From Massospora cicadina (lineage: Eukaryota > Entomophthoromycota > Entomophthoromycetes > Entomophthorales > Entomophthoraceae), in contig JAKSZP010009268.1 in assembly GCA_022478985.1 (NCBI GenBank), positions 62,001-126,000 on the forward strand: a DNA stretch of 64,000 bases, written 5' to 3'. The position numbers and the translations under genes were made by a program. The notes beneath the pieces were generated by a model, which was given only the letters and a program-made list of their open reading frames with translations, did not search any database and was not told the DNA's origin. Shown here piece by piece: positions 10,330-20,429 of this stretch. The number at the start of each line of letters is the position of its first letter. The first letter of the stretch is position 1.

Positions 10330-11035
10330 CTTCTCGATGGCGGCGATTTTGTTTGGTATAGGTCAGATGCCATCCTTAGAGACCTTGTGCCCCAGGAATT
10401 CTAATTCAGACTGAAAGAAGAAGCACTTCGAGGGTTTTAGCCTTATGGACGCCCTTATTAGCTGATTGAAGACTTCCCATAGATTCTTGAGGTGCCCATT
10501 AAAGGTTTGGGAGAAAATGGTAATGTCATCCAGATAAACAAGGAGGCAGGAAAGCTCAAGTCCCCAGGGATCCCATCCATGGCATGTTGGAAAGTGGCCG
10601 GGGCATTACAAAGGACTTGGGGCATCCTGGTGGGCTCTAATAGTCCTTCATTGGCTATGAGCGCACACTTAGCCCGGTCTTCAGGGGTGAGCTCAACCTG
10701 CCAATATCCACTGGCAAGGTCTATGGCGGAAAAGTATTGGGATCTGGTGAGCAGTCAGAGGGAATCGTCAATTCAAGGTAAAGGATAACTGTCCTTTTTA
10801 GTGATGGAGTTAAGTCATCAATAGTCCATCACCACCTAATGGCTGCCATCCTTCTTCCAAACCAGCAGTAGAGGAGAGGCCCAAGGGCTGTGCGAGGGCA
10901 CCAAGAGTCTGGCGGCGAGTAGCTGTTTTAGCTCAACGGTTACCTGGGCCTCCTCGACCTTGCTCTTTCAGTAAGGTTGGGACCAGAAGGAAGGAGCATC
11001 CCCAGTTTATACATGATGGAGGACCCCGTTCATTC
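10330..11035 (-). pseudogene. element B reverse transcriptase domain
   Basis: Minus-strand frames give PSHSPWASPLLLVWKKDGS at the N-terminal side, then LVYLDDI. The catalytic YLDD is encoded at 10525-10536, so the active-site aspartates are intact. Several stops and frameshifts separate these blocks. The domain continues without gap into RNase H at 10329. Confidence 0.85.
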
Positions 11036-11700
11036 TTTCAAAATCATAGGTCAAGGTCAAGAATAGGTCCAAATATTCTTTTAACAATGCTAGGACCTTT
11101 TGCTGTTGGTCATCCAAAAAGTCTTTACTGATATTAGTATCAACCAGACTGAGGGTAGAGCTTCCAAGCCAAAGTCTCTTAAGTCCCTAAAGTTCCAGAT
11201 GTCAGCAATAGCCTCTATCAGTAGTAAGTGGACATAGCTGTAGAGGCTGTTTGGACCTACTATTTTGGGTTTATCAGTAAGGTTGGCCAACAGCACTGAT
11301 ATAGATCTGGCAAAGGCTAGATCTAGTATCCCCGGATGGGTCAGCACCTCCTTTAGGGAGGGTTGTCTAGACCTCAGACTTCTAGAAGGTACCCTGAGGG
11401 GATATTGACATGGACCTGGGTATCAGCGATGACTTGGGATTTTGGGGGAATGGTAGTTGCCTTAGGTAAGTTTCTGGCATGCCTTCTTGCCCATCAACAG
11501 CAGAAGGGGGTAGTCAGACTTGGGAACCCCTAATATGATATTCAAGCTGATTGATTCAGCTTTCACTCTCTAGCAGACAAGCCTGGTCTTTAACATCAGT
11601 TTTGGAGTCATGGGGGTCTCAAAAACAAGCGTGATATGATGACCAAGTAAGAATAGAAAGCTGCCATCATAATGGAGCACTGCTGAATAGTATCTAAGAA
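11036..11700 (-). other. element B protease-RT linker region
   Basis: Degenerate polyprotein sequence between protease and RT. The longest open piece is 11090-11347. I see no motif in it, and the equivalent stretch in element G is also variable. Confidence 0.5.
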
Positions 11701-11701
11701 A

Positions 11702-11960
11702 TTAAGTCCTGAGGAGCAGGTCATAGCTAGGGTTGTCCAGAGCAATGGTGGATGTATCTAAAGCGAGCTTCCCAAATTGTTTTGGTAGAGAGGAATAAGC
11801 TCCTATGGATTTGGTGCACTGGGGGCTAGCCATGCCATACTCCATATAGTGCAGCATATCAGGAGTGATCTTAATGTGTTTCATCAACTTGGAGGATATG
11901 ACATTCATGGGGAACCACTGTCGACTATGGCATGGACTGGTATTTTATGAACCTGAACTG
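11702..11960 (-). pseudogene. element B retropepsin-like aspartic protease
   Basis: Minus-strand translation reads HAIVDSGSPMNVISSKL, with the catalytic DSG at 11914-11922. It continues through IKITPDMLHYMEYG, IGAYSSLPKQFGKLAL and NPSYDLLLRT. A retropepsin with DSG in place of DTG is functional in many families. The domain cuts the polyprotein into mature parts. The same block occurs with DTG in element G and in mutated form in H, K and D. Confidence 0.85.
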
Positions 11961-12154
11961 CGACCCTGGTGACCAGGCTTCCAAACTGGGGCGGCAGAGT
12001 GAGAAACAGGGGAGTGTCATCAGAAGAAGAGTAAGCAGTATCAATTTATTTATTATTAGATAACGAAACTTCTTCTCAAGATGGTGTAGATACTGGTTTT
12101 TTTACAGTTGCAATGGATTCTTGAGGCTGAGTGGGGTCTTCAGCAAGAAGTGCC

Positions 12155-13150
12155 TCATCCTTCATGCTGACTGCCCTTTTCCCACCTCCTTGGCAAGTTG
12201 TTTCCAGCAGTTCTTGGTGCTGTGCCTGGAACTGTTACAGTAAGTACATCTTGATCGAGGGTTTTTCTGGTTTTTGACCACATGGACTCTAGGACGGTTA
12301 GAGGGGCAGTGGAGGTAGCCTTAAAGTGCAGAGTCGACATAGGGATCTCATTAAGGGCCTCCTTAATTTCTCAGATGCAGGTAAACCCATTCTTCTGGCC
12401 AATCATATGCATCTGGACCTCAGGGTAGGATCCTAACGCAGAGATGACAGCAGTAATAGAGTCATCCAGGGTGATACAATTCGTGGTGACCGAGGGTTGA
12501 GCTTGGTCATAAAAGTGGCAGGAAAACTCCGTGGGGCTTTCTCCTTTGTTTAATTAGATACCCATGAAGGCCTGTTTTTGGGTGTCTAAGGTTTGGTTGC
12601 TACCAAAATCTTGGATTAAAGCTGTGCAGACCTGATCCCAAGTTGTGCACTCCTTCAAATGAGAAGTCATGATCTCCTGAGCCATGCTATCCAGGCAGGA
12701 GTGGATATGTTTTACCCTTTGCCAGCCGGTGGCCTCCTCCATGGAGCTTTCATAAGCATACAGGAAGGATGCAATGCTATCTTGGCCGGTTACAAACCTT
12801 TCTTTAAAACTAGATTTAAAGTTAGTTACCAGAGGAGTGGAGAGGGTGTTAACACCAGGGATAGGTGTTGGCTCCAAAATTTCAGTTTCTGCATAGTCGC
12901 AGGGGCCCTGTTGTCTAACTGGCGTCATAGGCCTTCAAGTTCCTCCTGGACATCATCCCAATTTTGATTGAGGGGGGAAACGGAAACCTTGTCCACTACT
13001 TGCTCTTTTAAAGATTGTATGTCGGCCTGTTGGCAGTGAGATTGGTCTTTGAGGGTGGTCAGGTGGGTCTTAAACCCTTGACAAGTTTGCTCCAGATGAG
13101 AGATGTGGGTGTCAGTTAGCTCGGCAAAAATACTTAAGTTGCCCATTTTG
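12155..13150 (-). pseudogene. element B Gag: coiled coil, capsid-like and C-terminal parts
   Basis: Pieces at 12925-13146, 12554-12928 and 12155-12340 join in order. The first (MGNLSIFAELTDTHISHLEQ...) has heptad-like Leu/Ile spacing and is probably a coiled coil. The second includes FKERFVTGQDSIASFLYAYE and TTWDQVCTALIQDFGSNQTL, typical of Ty3 Gag capsid regions and similar to D (33950-34330) and F (57246-57560). Gag packages the element RNA. Stops separate the pieces. Confidence 0.75.
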
Positions 13151-13318
13151 TCTGAAAGGGCATCTAGGGAGACCCTAGGGTCAAGTGTTACTCCATCTGT
13201 TCAGAGTCTACATCCTTCAGCTACATTCCAAATTTTTTCACATAAAACAGCCAAGGCTGTCATCACATCCTTCTGCCAGGGGTCCTCAGGGCCAGCAGCG
13301 GTGGGGGCTCAGGAACCT

Positions 13319-13408
13319 GGGGGGTCCACGGGGACCTTCTGGCCCTTTAGGCCCCTCACGCCCCATGGAGCCTTCAGGCCCCCGAGGCCCTTCAGGACCT
13401 TTGACCCC
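13319..13408 (-). other. collagen-like Gly-X-Y tract in element B Gag
   Basis: The minus strand encodes ten uninterrupted Gly-X-Y triplets: GVK GPE GPR GPE GSM GRE GPK GPE GPR GPP. The composition (Pro at X; Lys, Arg, Glu at Y) is typical of collagen-like triple helices. It sits between the N-terminal Gag ORF (13582-14136) and the coiled coil (12925-13146). Removing one C from the run at the end of the tract would continue it as G-S and return to the coiled-coil frame. The tract is now out of frame with both neighbours. Confidence 0.75.
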
Positions 13409-13581
13409 TAGATGGATAGTCACAGGAGGCCAGCTCTCAATAATGTTGTTATAGGGTCCCTACCAGATCCTCAACTTGGATGAGGCGTCAATTCCAAGTT
13501 GTTTTCAAGATGTTGGACGTTCCAATGCAATTCATTCTCAATATACCCAGAGATCCCATGATCTAACACCATTACCTGGTC

Positions 13582-14136
13582 TCAAACTTCATTAATCAGC
13601 CATCGATTATCAATTATGGCCTCGCGGTTGTCATGGACAAAGGAGGAGGCCGCGTTATGGAAATTGACAAGATGGGTGTGTAGGGCCTGGGAGAGCCCCA
13701 GTTGGCGTGCGACTTCTTGATGGTGCAACCCAACCAGTTGGAGTAGGTGATGGATGGCGGGGTGAACGAAATGGCGGAGGTAACATTTGTGGCCCAATGT
13801 GAGTTCTGCTGGCAGCAGCTGGGCTGAGTCATAAAGGTCCCGCATGGTAGAGGGAACGGTGGAGGCGCAAAAATGACTAGTGTGGGAACCCACAGAGTAG
13901 ATGCCATTTATTAGTTGGGGGATTACCTCGTTAAGGTTTTCATATTGAAGTTGGTACTGACTTCCATTAATAGAAGGCAGGATGAACTGGAAAGCAGCCC
14001 AAAATTCTAATATTTCAGCTTGAGTGGCCGGTATTTCATGCCATGAGGTACTAACCCATTGGGTAACGCTTCTTGACTGACCAGCGGTTTGGTCTTCTAG
14101 GCTTATAGTATTTTCCACACTGATAGACGTTTTCAC
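13582..14136 (-). CDS. element B Gag N-terminal ORF
   Basis: An open frame of 184 codons starts with ATG at 14134-14136, about 15 bases inside the primer-binding site, so it is the likely Gag start. The protein (MKTSISVENTISLEDQTAGQ...) has no recognised motif. It is followed after a TGA by further coding-like sequence (VMVLDHGISGYIENELHWNV). I place it in Gag by position only. Confidence 0.65.
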   Translation of the reverse strand: MKTSISVENTISLEDQTAGQSRSVTQWVSTSWHEIPATQAEILEFWAAFQFILPSINGSQYQLQYENLNEVIPQLINGIYSVGSHTSHFCASTVPSTMRDLYDSAQLLPAELTLGHKCYLRHFVHPAIHHLLQLVGLHHQEVARQLGLSQALHTHLVNFHNAASSFVHDNREAIIDNRWLINEV

Positions 14137-14149
14137 TCAGGACAGCTCA

Positions 14150-14175
14150 GAGCCCCCTGTAGTGAGCACCACTCT
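14150..14175 (-). other. primer-binding site of element B
   Basis: The plus strand reads CCCCCTGTAGTGAGCACCA. On the element strand this is TGGTGCTCACTACAGGGGG just inside the 5' LTR, starting with the TGG complementary to a tRNA CCA end. The inferred tRNA would have acceptor 3' strand AGTGAGC and a T-stem ending CCTGT. This is not the initiator-Met site. Confidence 0.75.
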
Positions 14176-14591
14176 TGTCGGTGCTACAGTTCTCTAGACT
14201 GGCGCTGTTGTCCAAAGGTGGCTCAAAGCTGCTAATTTGCAGAAAAAGGTTGAGAAGGAAGTGGAAAGCTGGGTAAGTTATTCAATATTTTATTAGGCTT
14301 AGAAGGATTTGATATTTATAGGGTGTGTTGGGAATTGGTGCCTTTGGGATCATTGGGGCCTCATCCATTCAGGATCTTTACTGATCTTCCTGAATGGCCT
14401 CCTCATGGGCATCCTCAATGGATGGTGTTGCTCACCTGACCAAATGGGTGGAAATGCCACCCCACGTGACTCAGGAAAACGGGAGGAGAATCCTGAAATT
14501 GATTTAACTTGGTTAGGTTCAACGACTGATTCAGTATGGCCTAATTCAGAAGGGCGGAATTTGATTTTAATTATTATCTCAAATTCTGACA
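14176..14591 (-). repeat. 5' LTR of element B
   Basis: 416 bases homologous to 8073-8486. On the minus strand it begins TGTCAGAATTTGAGATAAT and ends ACCGACA. It would carry the promoter and RNA start of the element. Confidence 0.9.
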
Positions 14592-15338
14592 AAGTCAATT
14601 AGCTTAGTCAAGTTTAAATAAATGGGTATAATCATCCCTACTCTGATAGATAGTAATAAGTGACTTCAGCCTCACTCTGGAAATATAAAAGAATTCTAGT
14701 GAATTCAGCCTCACTCTGGCAAGATATAATAATTTAAATGACTTTGGACTCACTCTGTCATTGACACTTAGACAAGGACTCTCTTCACAAGAAGCAGCTA
14801 AACTAAAAGATATAATAAATATAAACTATAGGTCTAAAGTGTTAATTAATATTAAAATGAGGGAATATTTATAGGCAAAAGTATGGGAGGACATGTGTTA
14901 GGGCAAATTGTGGTAATCACTATGGTCTCAGCATGCCTAACCAACAAAAAAGAGATACTGGTTCAATTTTGGGAAATATTCCAGCTGATATTAATGAGGA
15001 ATAGCGTACTTAAATCGCCATTTGTATCAGCCCACATGTTGGCTACCAAACCCAATAATTTCCCATGAGTAATTGCCCATTTTGAGCCAATTTACTCATC
15101 TCCAAATTGTCAGCAACAATACCTGACGAAACTGTAACCATAATTATCATTAGATATGATCCTATGAGAATTATGATTAACCGTTCAGTCAGTTATTATC
15201 GCTGACTAGATGACATAATTTAATTGTCAGAAAAGCTTAATCAATAAGCTAAATTAGAATATGCAAACCATTAATTTAAGATAAAATCAAGTTTAATCAA
15301 TCACAAGCTGGATAATGTGGTCATATAAAATTCTCACA
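14592..15338 (-). repeat. 5' LTR of element A, outer part
   Basis: This continues the A LTR right of inserted element B. Its last 252 bases match 1-252 without gaps. With 7985-8072 the LTR totals about 835 bases. It ends at CACA (minus strand TGTGAGAATTTTATATG), and the next bases are RNase H coding sequence of element H, so A inserted there. Confidence 0.75.
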
Positions 15339-15340
15339 CT

Positions 15341-15560
15341 TAGTCATGGTGTAATTATGTTCAGGACCAATAAATCTTTGGCTACAATATGTGACTGGGT
15401 GCTCCACACTGGCATCAACTTTTTGGGATAGCACATCCCCTACGACAGAAAGGTAAGCATCCATTTGTATATTAAATTCCTTCTCAAGAGTGGGGTATTG
15501 AAAAACAGGCGCGTTAGCAATGCAATTCATAAGACATTGAAAGCGTTTTGACAACGGTCA
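15341..15560 (-). pseudogene. element H RNase H fragment
   Basis: The minus-strand piece includes MNCIANAPVFQYPTLEKEF, IQMDAYLSVVGDVLSQK and HPVTYCSQRFIGPEHNYTM, the N-terminal half of RNase H with its first Asp. It ends abruptly where the LTR of element A begins. Confidence 0.75.
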
Positions 15561-15579
15561 GTCCAGAATAAGGTAGCGT

Positions 15580-16560
15580 CCTTTTTTAACTTGAAGAGAG
15601 AAACCTCAATAATGCTGCAGTTGGGGATAAACTGCAAGTAGTAATCAACCATCCCCAAAGACACATGGACATCCTTCTTATTCTATGGTCAAGTCATCTT
15701 GCATATAGCTTCCACCTTTGCCAGTTGAAGACTAAGCCTTAAAAGTCTACCACAAACCTGAGGTATTCCAACTCCTCCTTAAAAAGTGGCACTTTTGAGG
15801 CTTAAACTTGATGTTAGCTTCAGCGAGTTAGTGGAACACTTGTTCCAGGTGGCTGAGATGGTCTGTGAACGCCCCAATAACACATTGATATTGTCAAGGT
15901 ATACTAGAACGTAAGACAGCTTCAGGTCACCCAAAATTGTGTTCATAGCCCACTGAAACGTAGCTGGGGCGTTGCACAAACCCTGTGGCATATGTGTAGG
16001 CTGGAACAACCCTTTTTAGTGGTTATAATGTACTTCACTTGTTCCGCCACTGGCAACTCAATTTGCCAGTACCCCAATATCAAGTCCATAGTGGAGAAAT
16101 ATTTGGCACCGCCTGGTCTATCTAAAGTGTCGTCAATTCGTGGAAATGGGTATGAGTCTTTTTTCGTGATGTTGTTAAGCTTTCAGTGGTCAATTACTAC
16201 TCAATTGGTGCCATCTTTCTTCTTGACAATTAGCACTGGGGACGCCCAGGGACTCTTTGACGGCTCTAACATCCCCTGTCCAACCAACTTATCTATCCCC
16301 TTGGATACTTCGTCCGCCGCCTTTGAGTGCCAAATAGGCCATGTCCAAATGGGAGGGTAATCTCCTGTGTCCAACTGATGCATAATTACGTGTGCACATC
16401 CCAAGTCATGGTCATCAGATGCAAAGATGCGGTGGTAATTCATAAACAGATCCATCACAATGTCCTTCTGGTCCTTCAACAGACCAGTTAGAGCCTTGCG
16501 TGGAACCACAGTCATTATGCTGGCTGAGGGTTTAAAGGTAGCCCAAGATCTTCCCAAGAA
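15580..16560 (-). pseudogene. element H reverse transcriptase with YLDN active site
   Basis: Open pieces 16201-16557 and 15779-16009 carry SPWASPVLIVKKKDGTN, QPTHMPQGLCNAPATFQWAM and LSYVLVYLDNINVL. The catalytic box is encoded at 15890-15901 as TAC CTT GAC AAT, so the second catalytic Asp is Asn. The same YLDN occurs in element G at 60419-60430. Frameshifts and stops break the frame. Confidence 0.85.
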
Positions 16561-17100
16561 CCAAAGTCATGTATGCAATGGACCTCATCAATAAGAACCA
16601 GATGCAGATAAGCCACCACTTGGTGCCTTTTAACCTTCATAGCTTCCTTCTGCAGGTTTACTATCAACACCTTCACTTTCCCCTGCCCTGGTAAGAATAG
16701 CCCAGGAGTTACATGGGGTTCTAGTCAAGATTACTGGTATGACCCCATATTTCCCTCGTATAGGCCTTCAGGGATATCTATTTTTAGTTATGTCCCTCTT
16801 ATAGCCTGATGCCTGGAAGATATACTTATATCACTGGCAGCCCATAGCATAATACCATTGTACTCATAAATCTGGTTAGGAAGAGCTTGGGCTCTCCGCT
16901 TCATCCAACAATATCAAACAGGCTTTATCCCATCGCTATATGTGAGATTAATTTGGATGGAGCATATTGGGGCTTTTAGGACCCCAGTGGAGGTAAAATA
17001 GATGGGTCGCGTTGTCCCAGAATATTAAGTGTTCCCTCCGCCATGTCAATCACCTCCCCAAATTGCTGCATGATACAGTCTTGATCAACATGTTGTAATT
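16561..17100 (-). other. element H protease-RT linker region
   Basis: Degenerate coding-like sequence equivalent to 61028-61498 of element G. No intact frame or motif is visible. Confidence 0.45.
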
Positions 17101-17300
17101 ATTATTAGATAGAGCCAACGCCAGAGCAGATGACCTGACCAAAAATAAACCTCAGAGGCAACGCGCTGTAAGCGCCTTCCAACACAGTGCTCTGTGACCC
17201 CACGGACTTATACACTACTCAGTGTTCCACATCAGGCTTCAGTTGAAGCTTACCCACGATCTGGATGGATTAATATTGACAGGAGCGCCCATGATTATAA
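17101..17300 (-). pseudogene. element H protease with lost active site
   Basis: Minus-strand translation gives AIIIMGAPVNI where G has AIIDTGVPINI. The catalytic Asp-Thr is replaced by Ile-Met at 17287-17295. Downstream blocks correspond to LKPDVEHW and KGAYSALPLRF of G. The domain cannot be active. Confidence 0.65.
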
Positions 17301-17309
17301 TTGCCCAGA

Positions 17310-18575
17310 TTTTTGTTTTTTTTTAAAAATTAACAATTTATGTAAACTTCAGATAAGAGGATCCATTGGCGTTTATTACATGAATGACCAAGGGCTTTCA
17401 GTTTTCCAGAAAAGTGATAATACCAGATCTGACATGAGCATCTTCCTGGGCAATTGTTTCTATGAGAATGGCCACGCTCACCCCCTCTAGGTCTGCAACA
17501 CTGGTGTGGGTCTGACATCTACAATACCATTCTGCTCAAGGAGTTGCCAAGCGTACAGTTTTTGCACATCTCAGTGAATTTCAAGTCTACATTGTTGGGG
17601 TCTCTCTCTCAGTTGGAGGCCAAGATATTGTAGAGGATTTGTTGATATAATAAATAGTCCCCCCAACCTCAGAAAATTTTGGCTTGCTTCTAAGATGGCA
17701 GCCAATCAAATTAAAAAAGTATAAAATTTTGAACAATTCAACCAGATTATTGAATCCTGAGCTGATGGCTGAACCAGTTTCAGCTGAGCTGCCATGTTTA
17801 AAAGCACATGGCCAATCAGCTCCTACCACTGCCCCAATTATGGTGGCTGGTCCAGTGCTGGCCAAATCCAATCCATTCAAGGCTCTCAAATGGATTAATG
17901 AGAATGAATGGCTGTACCATGCGAAAACAGATTTTGCTTTGGAGGAGTTCTTCATTGACCCTCCAGATTCATGTCCCTGCTGTTTTTGTCCTTATAACGG
18001 TTTTCCATTTTTATAAAAATATCAATAAAATGGAAGTTGAGGCTGCAGCTGACCCTGACAACCCCTACTTCGCCAGCAACTTCATGGGGCGATGGAGCCC
18101 CTTGTTGAGGGTATTCCTATCCACAATTTTCCCCATGATTTTGAGAGAGATGCGAAGTATGAAATTGAGGAGCATGCTTTTGGTGCAAGCCGTGCTTGTA
18201 CTGATGCAGAAAAACTTCTCTTTTTGAACCTAATTATCCCAAAACCTGCCAGCGCATCAAGTATATACTTGTGTGCCTGCTCTCATCACTTCCACTGAGC
18301 ATCAACTTGCTCAATACATTGAGGCAATGGACACTGCCAGCCTCATCAACAAAGAAAACCCACAATTATACCTCCTTATGCCAAATATTGCTGATGCTCC
18401 TACCTTGATGTTGTCCACCATGTTCCACCAGCTAAAGCGGGCGCCAAACAAAAGTAGTCCCAAAGCTTCCTGACCTTCTGATACGACTTCTTAGGCTGTT
18501 AGCTGAGGTGCCATATTAGGATTTTTTATTTCTAATAATCTCTTTGTTTGGCCCATTTGAAAATAAATACGCATA
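17310..18575 (+). pseudogene. plus-strand ORF cluster in element H, possible second ORF1-only retroposon
   Basis: This region is antisense to H and carries coding-like plus-strand frames: 17684-18016 (SAPTTAPIMVAGPVLAKSNP), 18092-18298 (VEGIPIHNFPHDFERDAKYE) and 18273-18473 (ALITSTEHQLAQYIEAMDTA ... NIADAPTLMLSTM). The end (ADAPTxxLS) weakly resembles the end of the 37038-38946 element (TADAPTPLLSAL). It is followed by TTTGGCCCATTTGAAAATAA, comparable to the LINE-family tail. No CCHC knuckle and no clear target-site duplication were found. Identity uncertain. Confidence 0.4.
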
Positions 18576-18599
18576 TTGGCTCACCCTTTTTGGATGGGC

Positions 18600-19823
18600 A
18601 CACATGTGCTAAAAAAGATTTAATAAATCTTCAGGGTGGGTACCAGGACCACACAAAGTGACTCATGGGAATCATCAGGGACAATTATGTTTGAATTAGC
18701 GGAAGTAGTTTCCCATCTCTACTCCACTTGACCTTAACCCTACTCGCCCAGGCAACTGGTACTATATGGACATTTAGTTTGCCCAGATAACTCGCCGCAT
18801 AATGGCCTCTTTGGCTGCATGAGAAACAGGAATTAGTAAACAGCACTCATCTTGTTATCACACCCTTAGATCTGGGTCAAAAACCAAAGGATGGATTGCA
18901 ATTTGGCTGACAACAAGCTGGTTGAGAATAACAGGTTTGAAAAGGACCCTCCAGAGTGGTAAGTGGACAAAGATCAAACAACTCTTATACCCAAGTCATT
19001 GGTGTCCATATTATGATGGGGATTCAGTAGCGGATGCAGGGGCCTTACACTCCACATTGGGGATAGTAAATGTGATAGATAGACGGCGTAAACAATTGAT
19101 AATTTTTAAATATCTCAGTGTCATCTTGAAGAATGTAGTTCATGGCATTAAATAGTTCTTTATATGTCTTGACATCCGCTGTCATTGCTATGCTCACTCC
19201 CTCATTAGATAAGCTTTTTTCTCCCATTAACACATGAGACTCCGCTTTGAACAGCTCTGAAAACTCCACCAATGACTCATTCTTTTGAAACTGTATAGTC
19301 AAAAGCTCTGCCTTGAACCGCGCCATTTTCGCCACACCCCAAACAGATGGATCACTGTCTCCTTCACCTCTTGATACGTTATGGAACTATACTTAAAGAA
19401 ACAAGTGACCTGGTAGGCGCTCTCAATATCCAGAGCAGATAACAACAATTTAGCTTTTACCAATTGGAAACCCTTCTGCCCTGAATTTTAATGTTAAAAA
19501 AATCGAGGTGAATTTCCATTGAAGTTAAATGGGGAAGCTTGTCAATGCAAAACCTCCTTCTTCAGCACTAATAATCCATCTACGCTCAGTGCAATATAAC
19601 CACTATGTAGTGTCATCCAAGCAGTCGGCAAGTTAGTTGGCTTGCAACCCACCAGGTGTAGTTTTTGAAATGCCCTATCAAGCTGATCTGTTACACCCTT
19701 ATTTTCATGGAAAAGCATTTTTTGAGCCTGGAGTAGAGTATCCAAGGCATGTTTCAGTTTAGAGTATTGGGACAAATCAACAAACTGGGGTAGTACCCCA
19801 TCAAGTGGATCTTGTTGCACCAT
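18600..19823 (-). pseudogene. element H gag
   Basis: Pieces at 19542-19823 (MVQQDPLDGVLPQFVDLSQY...), then 19045-19335 (MARFKAELLTIQFQKNESLV...) read 5' to 3' on the minus strand from just inside the primer-binding site. FQKNESLVEFSELFKAES matches the Gag capsid pattern of this group (compare 53808-54116). Sequence at 18600-19045 is degenerate and no zinc knuckle can be recognised. Confidence 0.65.
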
Positions 19824-19864
19824 TATTCATCAAATATAAAAGATATTTAATAGTTAATCAATAG

Positions 19865-19885
19865 GCCCCCTGTAGTGAGCACCAC
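19865..19885 (-). other. primer-binding site of element H
   Basis: The plus strand reads GCCCCCTGTAGTGAGCACCA, identical over its core to the sites of B and G. Confidence 0.75.
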
Positions 19886-20425
19886 TATTAACTTTTGGCG
19901 GATTTAGTTGACTCCGCCAAACAGGTTGCACAGGGTAAAGACAACTGAGAAATGAACGAGCAATACTAGGATTGCTCGCCCTCAATGATTAATAATAACA
20001 ATTATGTAATAAGGAGCTATTGCCCCAATGATACCAATTTATTTAGTATTAAACTAATGTCTACTTCTGTTAACTCTTCCCTACTACTCTCTTTCTTCAT
20101 AAAAGACCTCTTCTCCTCATTCCTATGCTCACCTCTTAATTCGTGGTATTCCTAGTTGGTTTCATCCCTTCCACTTAGTTTTCTCTATTCACTACAAATT
20201 AGGAGTTTCATTCTATCATCAAGACTTTGGCGGAATTCCCTTGATTCGCTGAACCATCTTTACTTTGATCAATTTACTTCACGTTGACATAATCTATCAC
20301 TCAATCTTGAGACTCACCTTAACTCATTAATATGATCTGCCGTATAGGTGACTTATTGTCCAGTTATATCAATTTATCAACATTGGTGAACATTATTTAC
20401 CATTCATAAATAAATAAAATTGTAA
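19886..20425 (-). repeat. 5' LTR of element H (approximate)
   Basis: It starts next to the primer-binding site and shares blocks with the G LTR, for example TTGGCG, TTGCACAGGG and a GTCCAGTTATATCA-like block near 20360. The right boundary is set only by the end of similarity. The partner LTR is outside the window. Confidence 0.55.
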
Positions 20426-20429
20426 AAAG

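Larger units (their letters stand above)
8073..14591 (-). mobile_element. element B: Ty3/Gypsy LTR retrotransposon, most complete copy
   Basis: A 6.5-kb element with LTRs at 8073-8486 and 14176-14591. On the minus strand the order is LTR, primer-binding site, gag, protease, RT, RNase H, integrase, polypurine tract, LTR. The flanks aagac (8068-8072) and aagtc (14592-14596) fit a 5-bp target-site duplication with one change. It sits inside the 5' LTR of element A. Key catalytic motifs (DSG, YLDD, DX35E) are intact, but scattered stops and frameshifts break the polyprotein. Confidence 0.93.
15339..20425 (-). mobile_element. element H: Ty3/Gypsy element truncated by element A
   Basis: Minus-strand gag, protease, RT and part of RNase H with a primer-binding site (19865-19885) and a 5' LTR (about 19886-20425). 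RNase H is cut at 15339 by element A. The rest of H must lie beyond the left window edge. A plus-strand ORF cluster (about 17310-18575) interrupts the protease-gag region. Its RT and LTR resemble element G. Confidence 0.82.

Noticed and set aside
13185..13454. Plus-strand ORF with GPRGPSGPLGPS-like sequence
   Set aside because: It is the mirror of the minus-strand Gly-X-Y tract (GGN and CCN are complementary). On the plus strand the Gly spacing breaks twice and the strand is antisense to gag.
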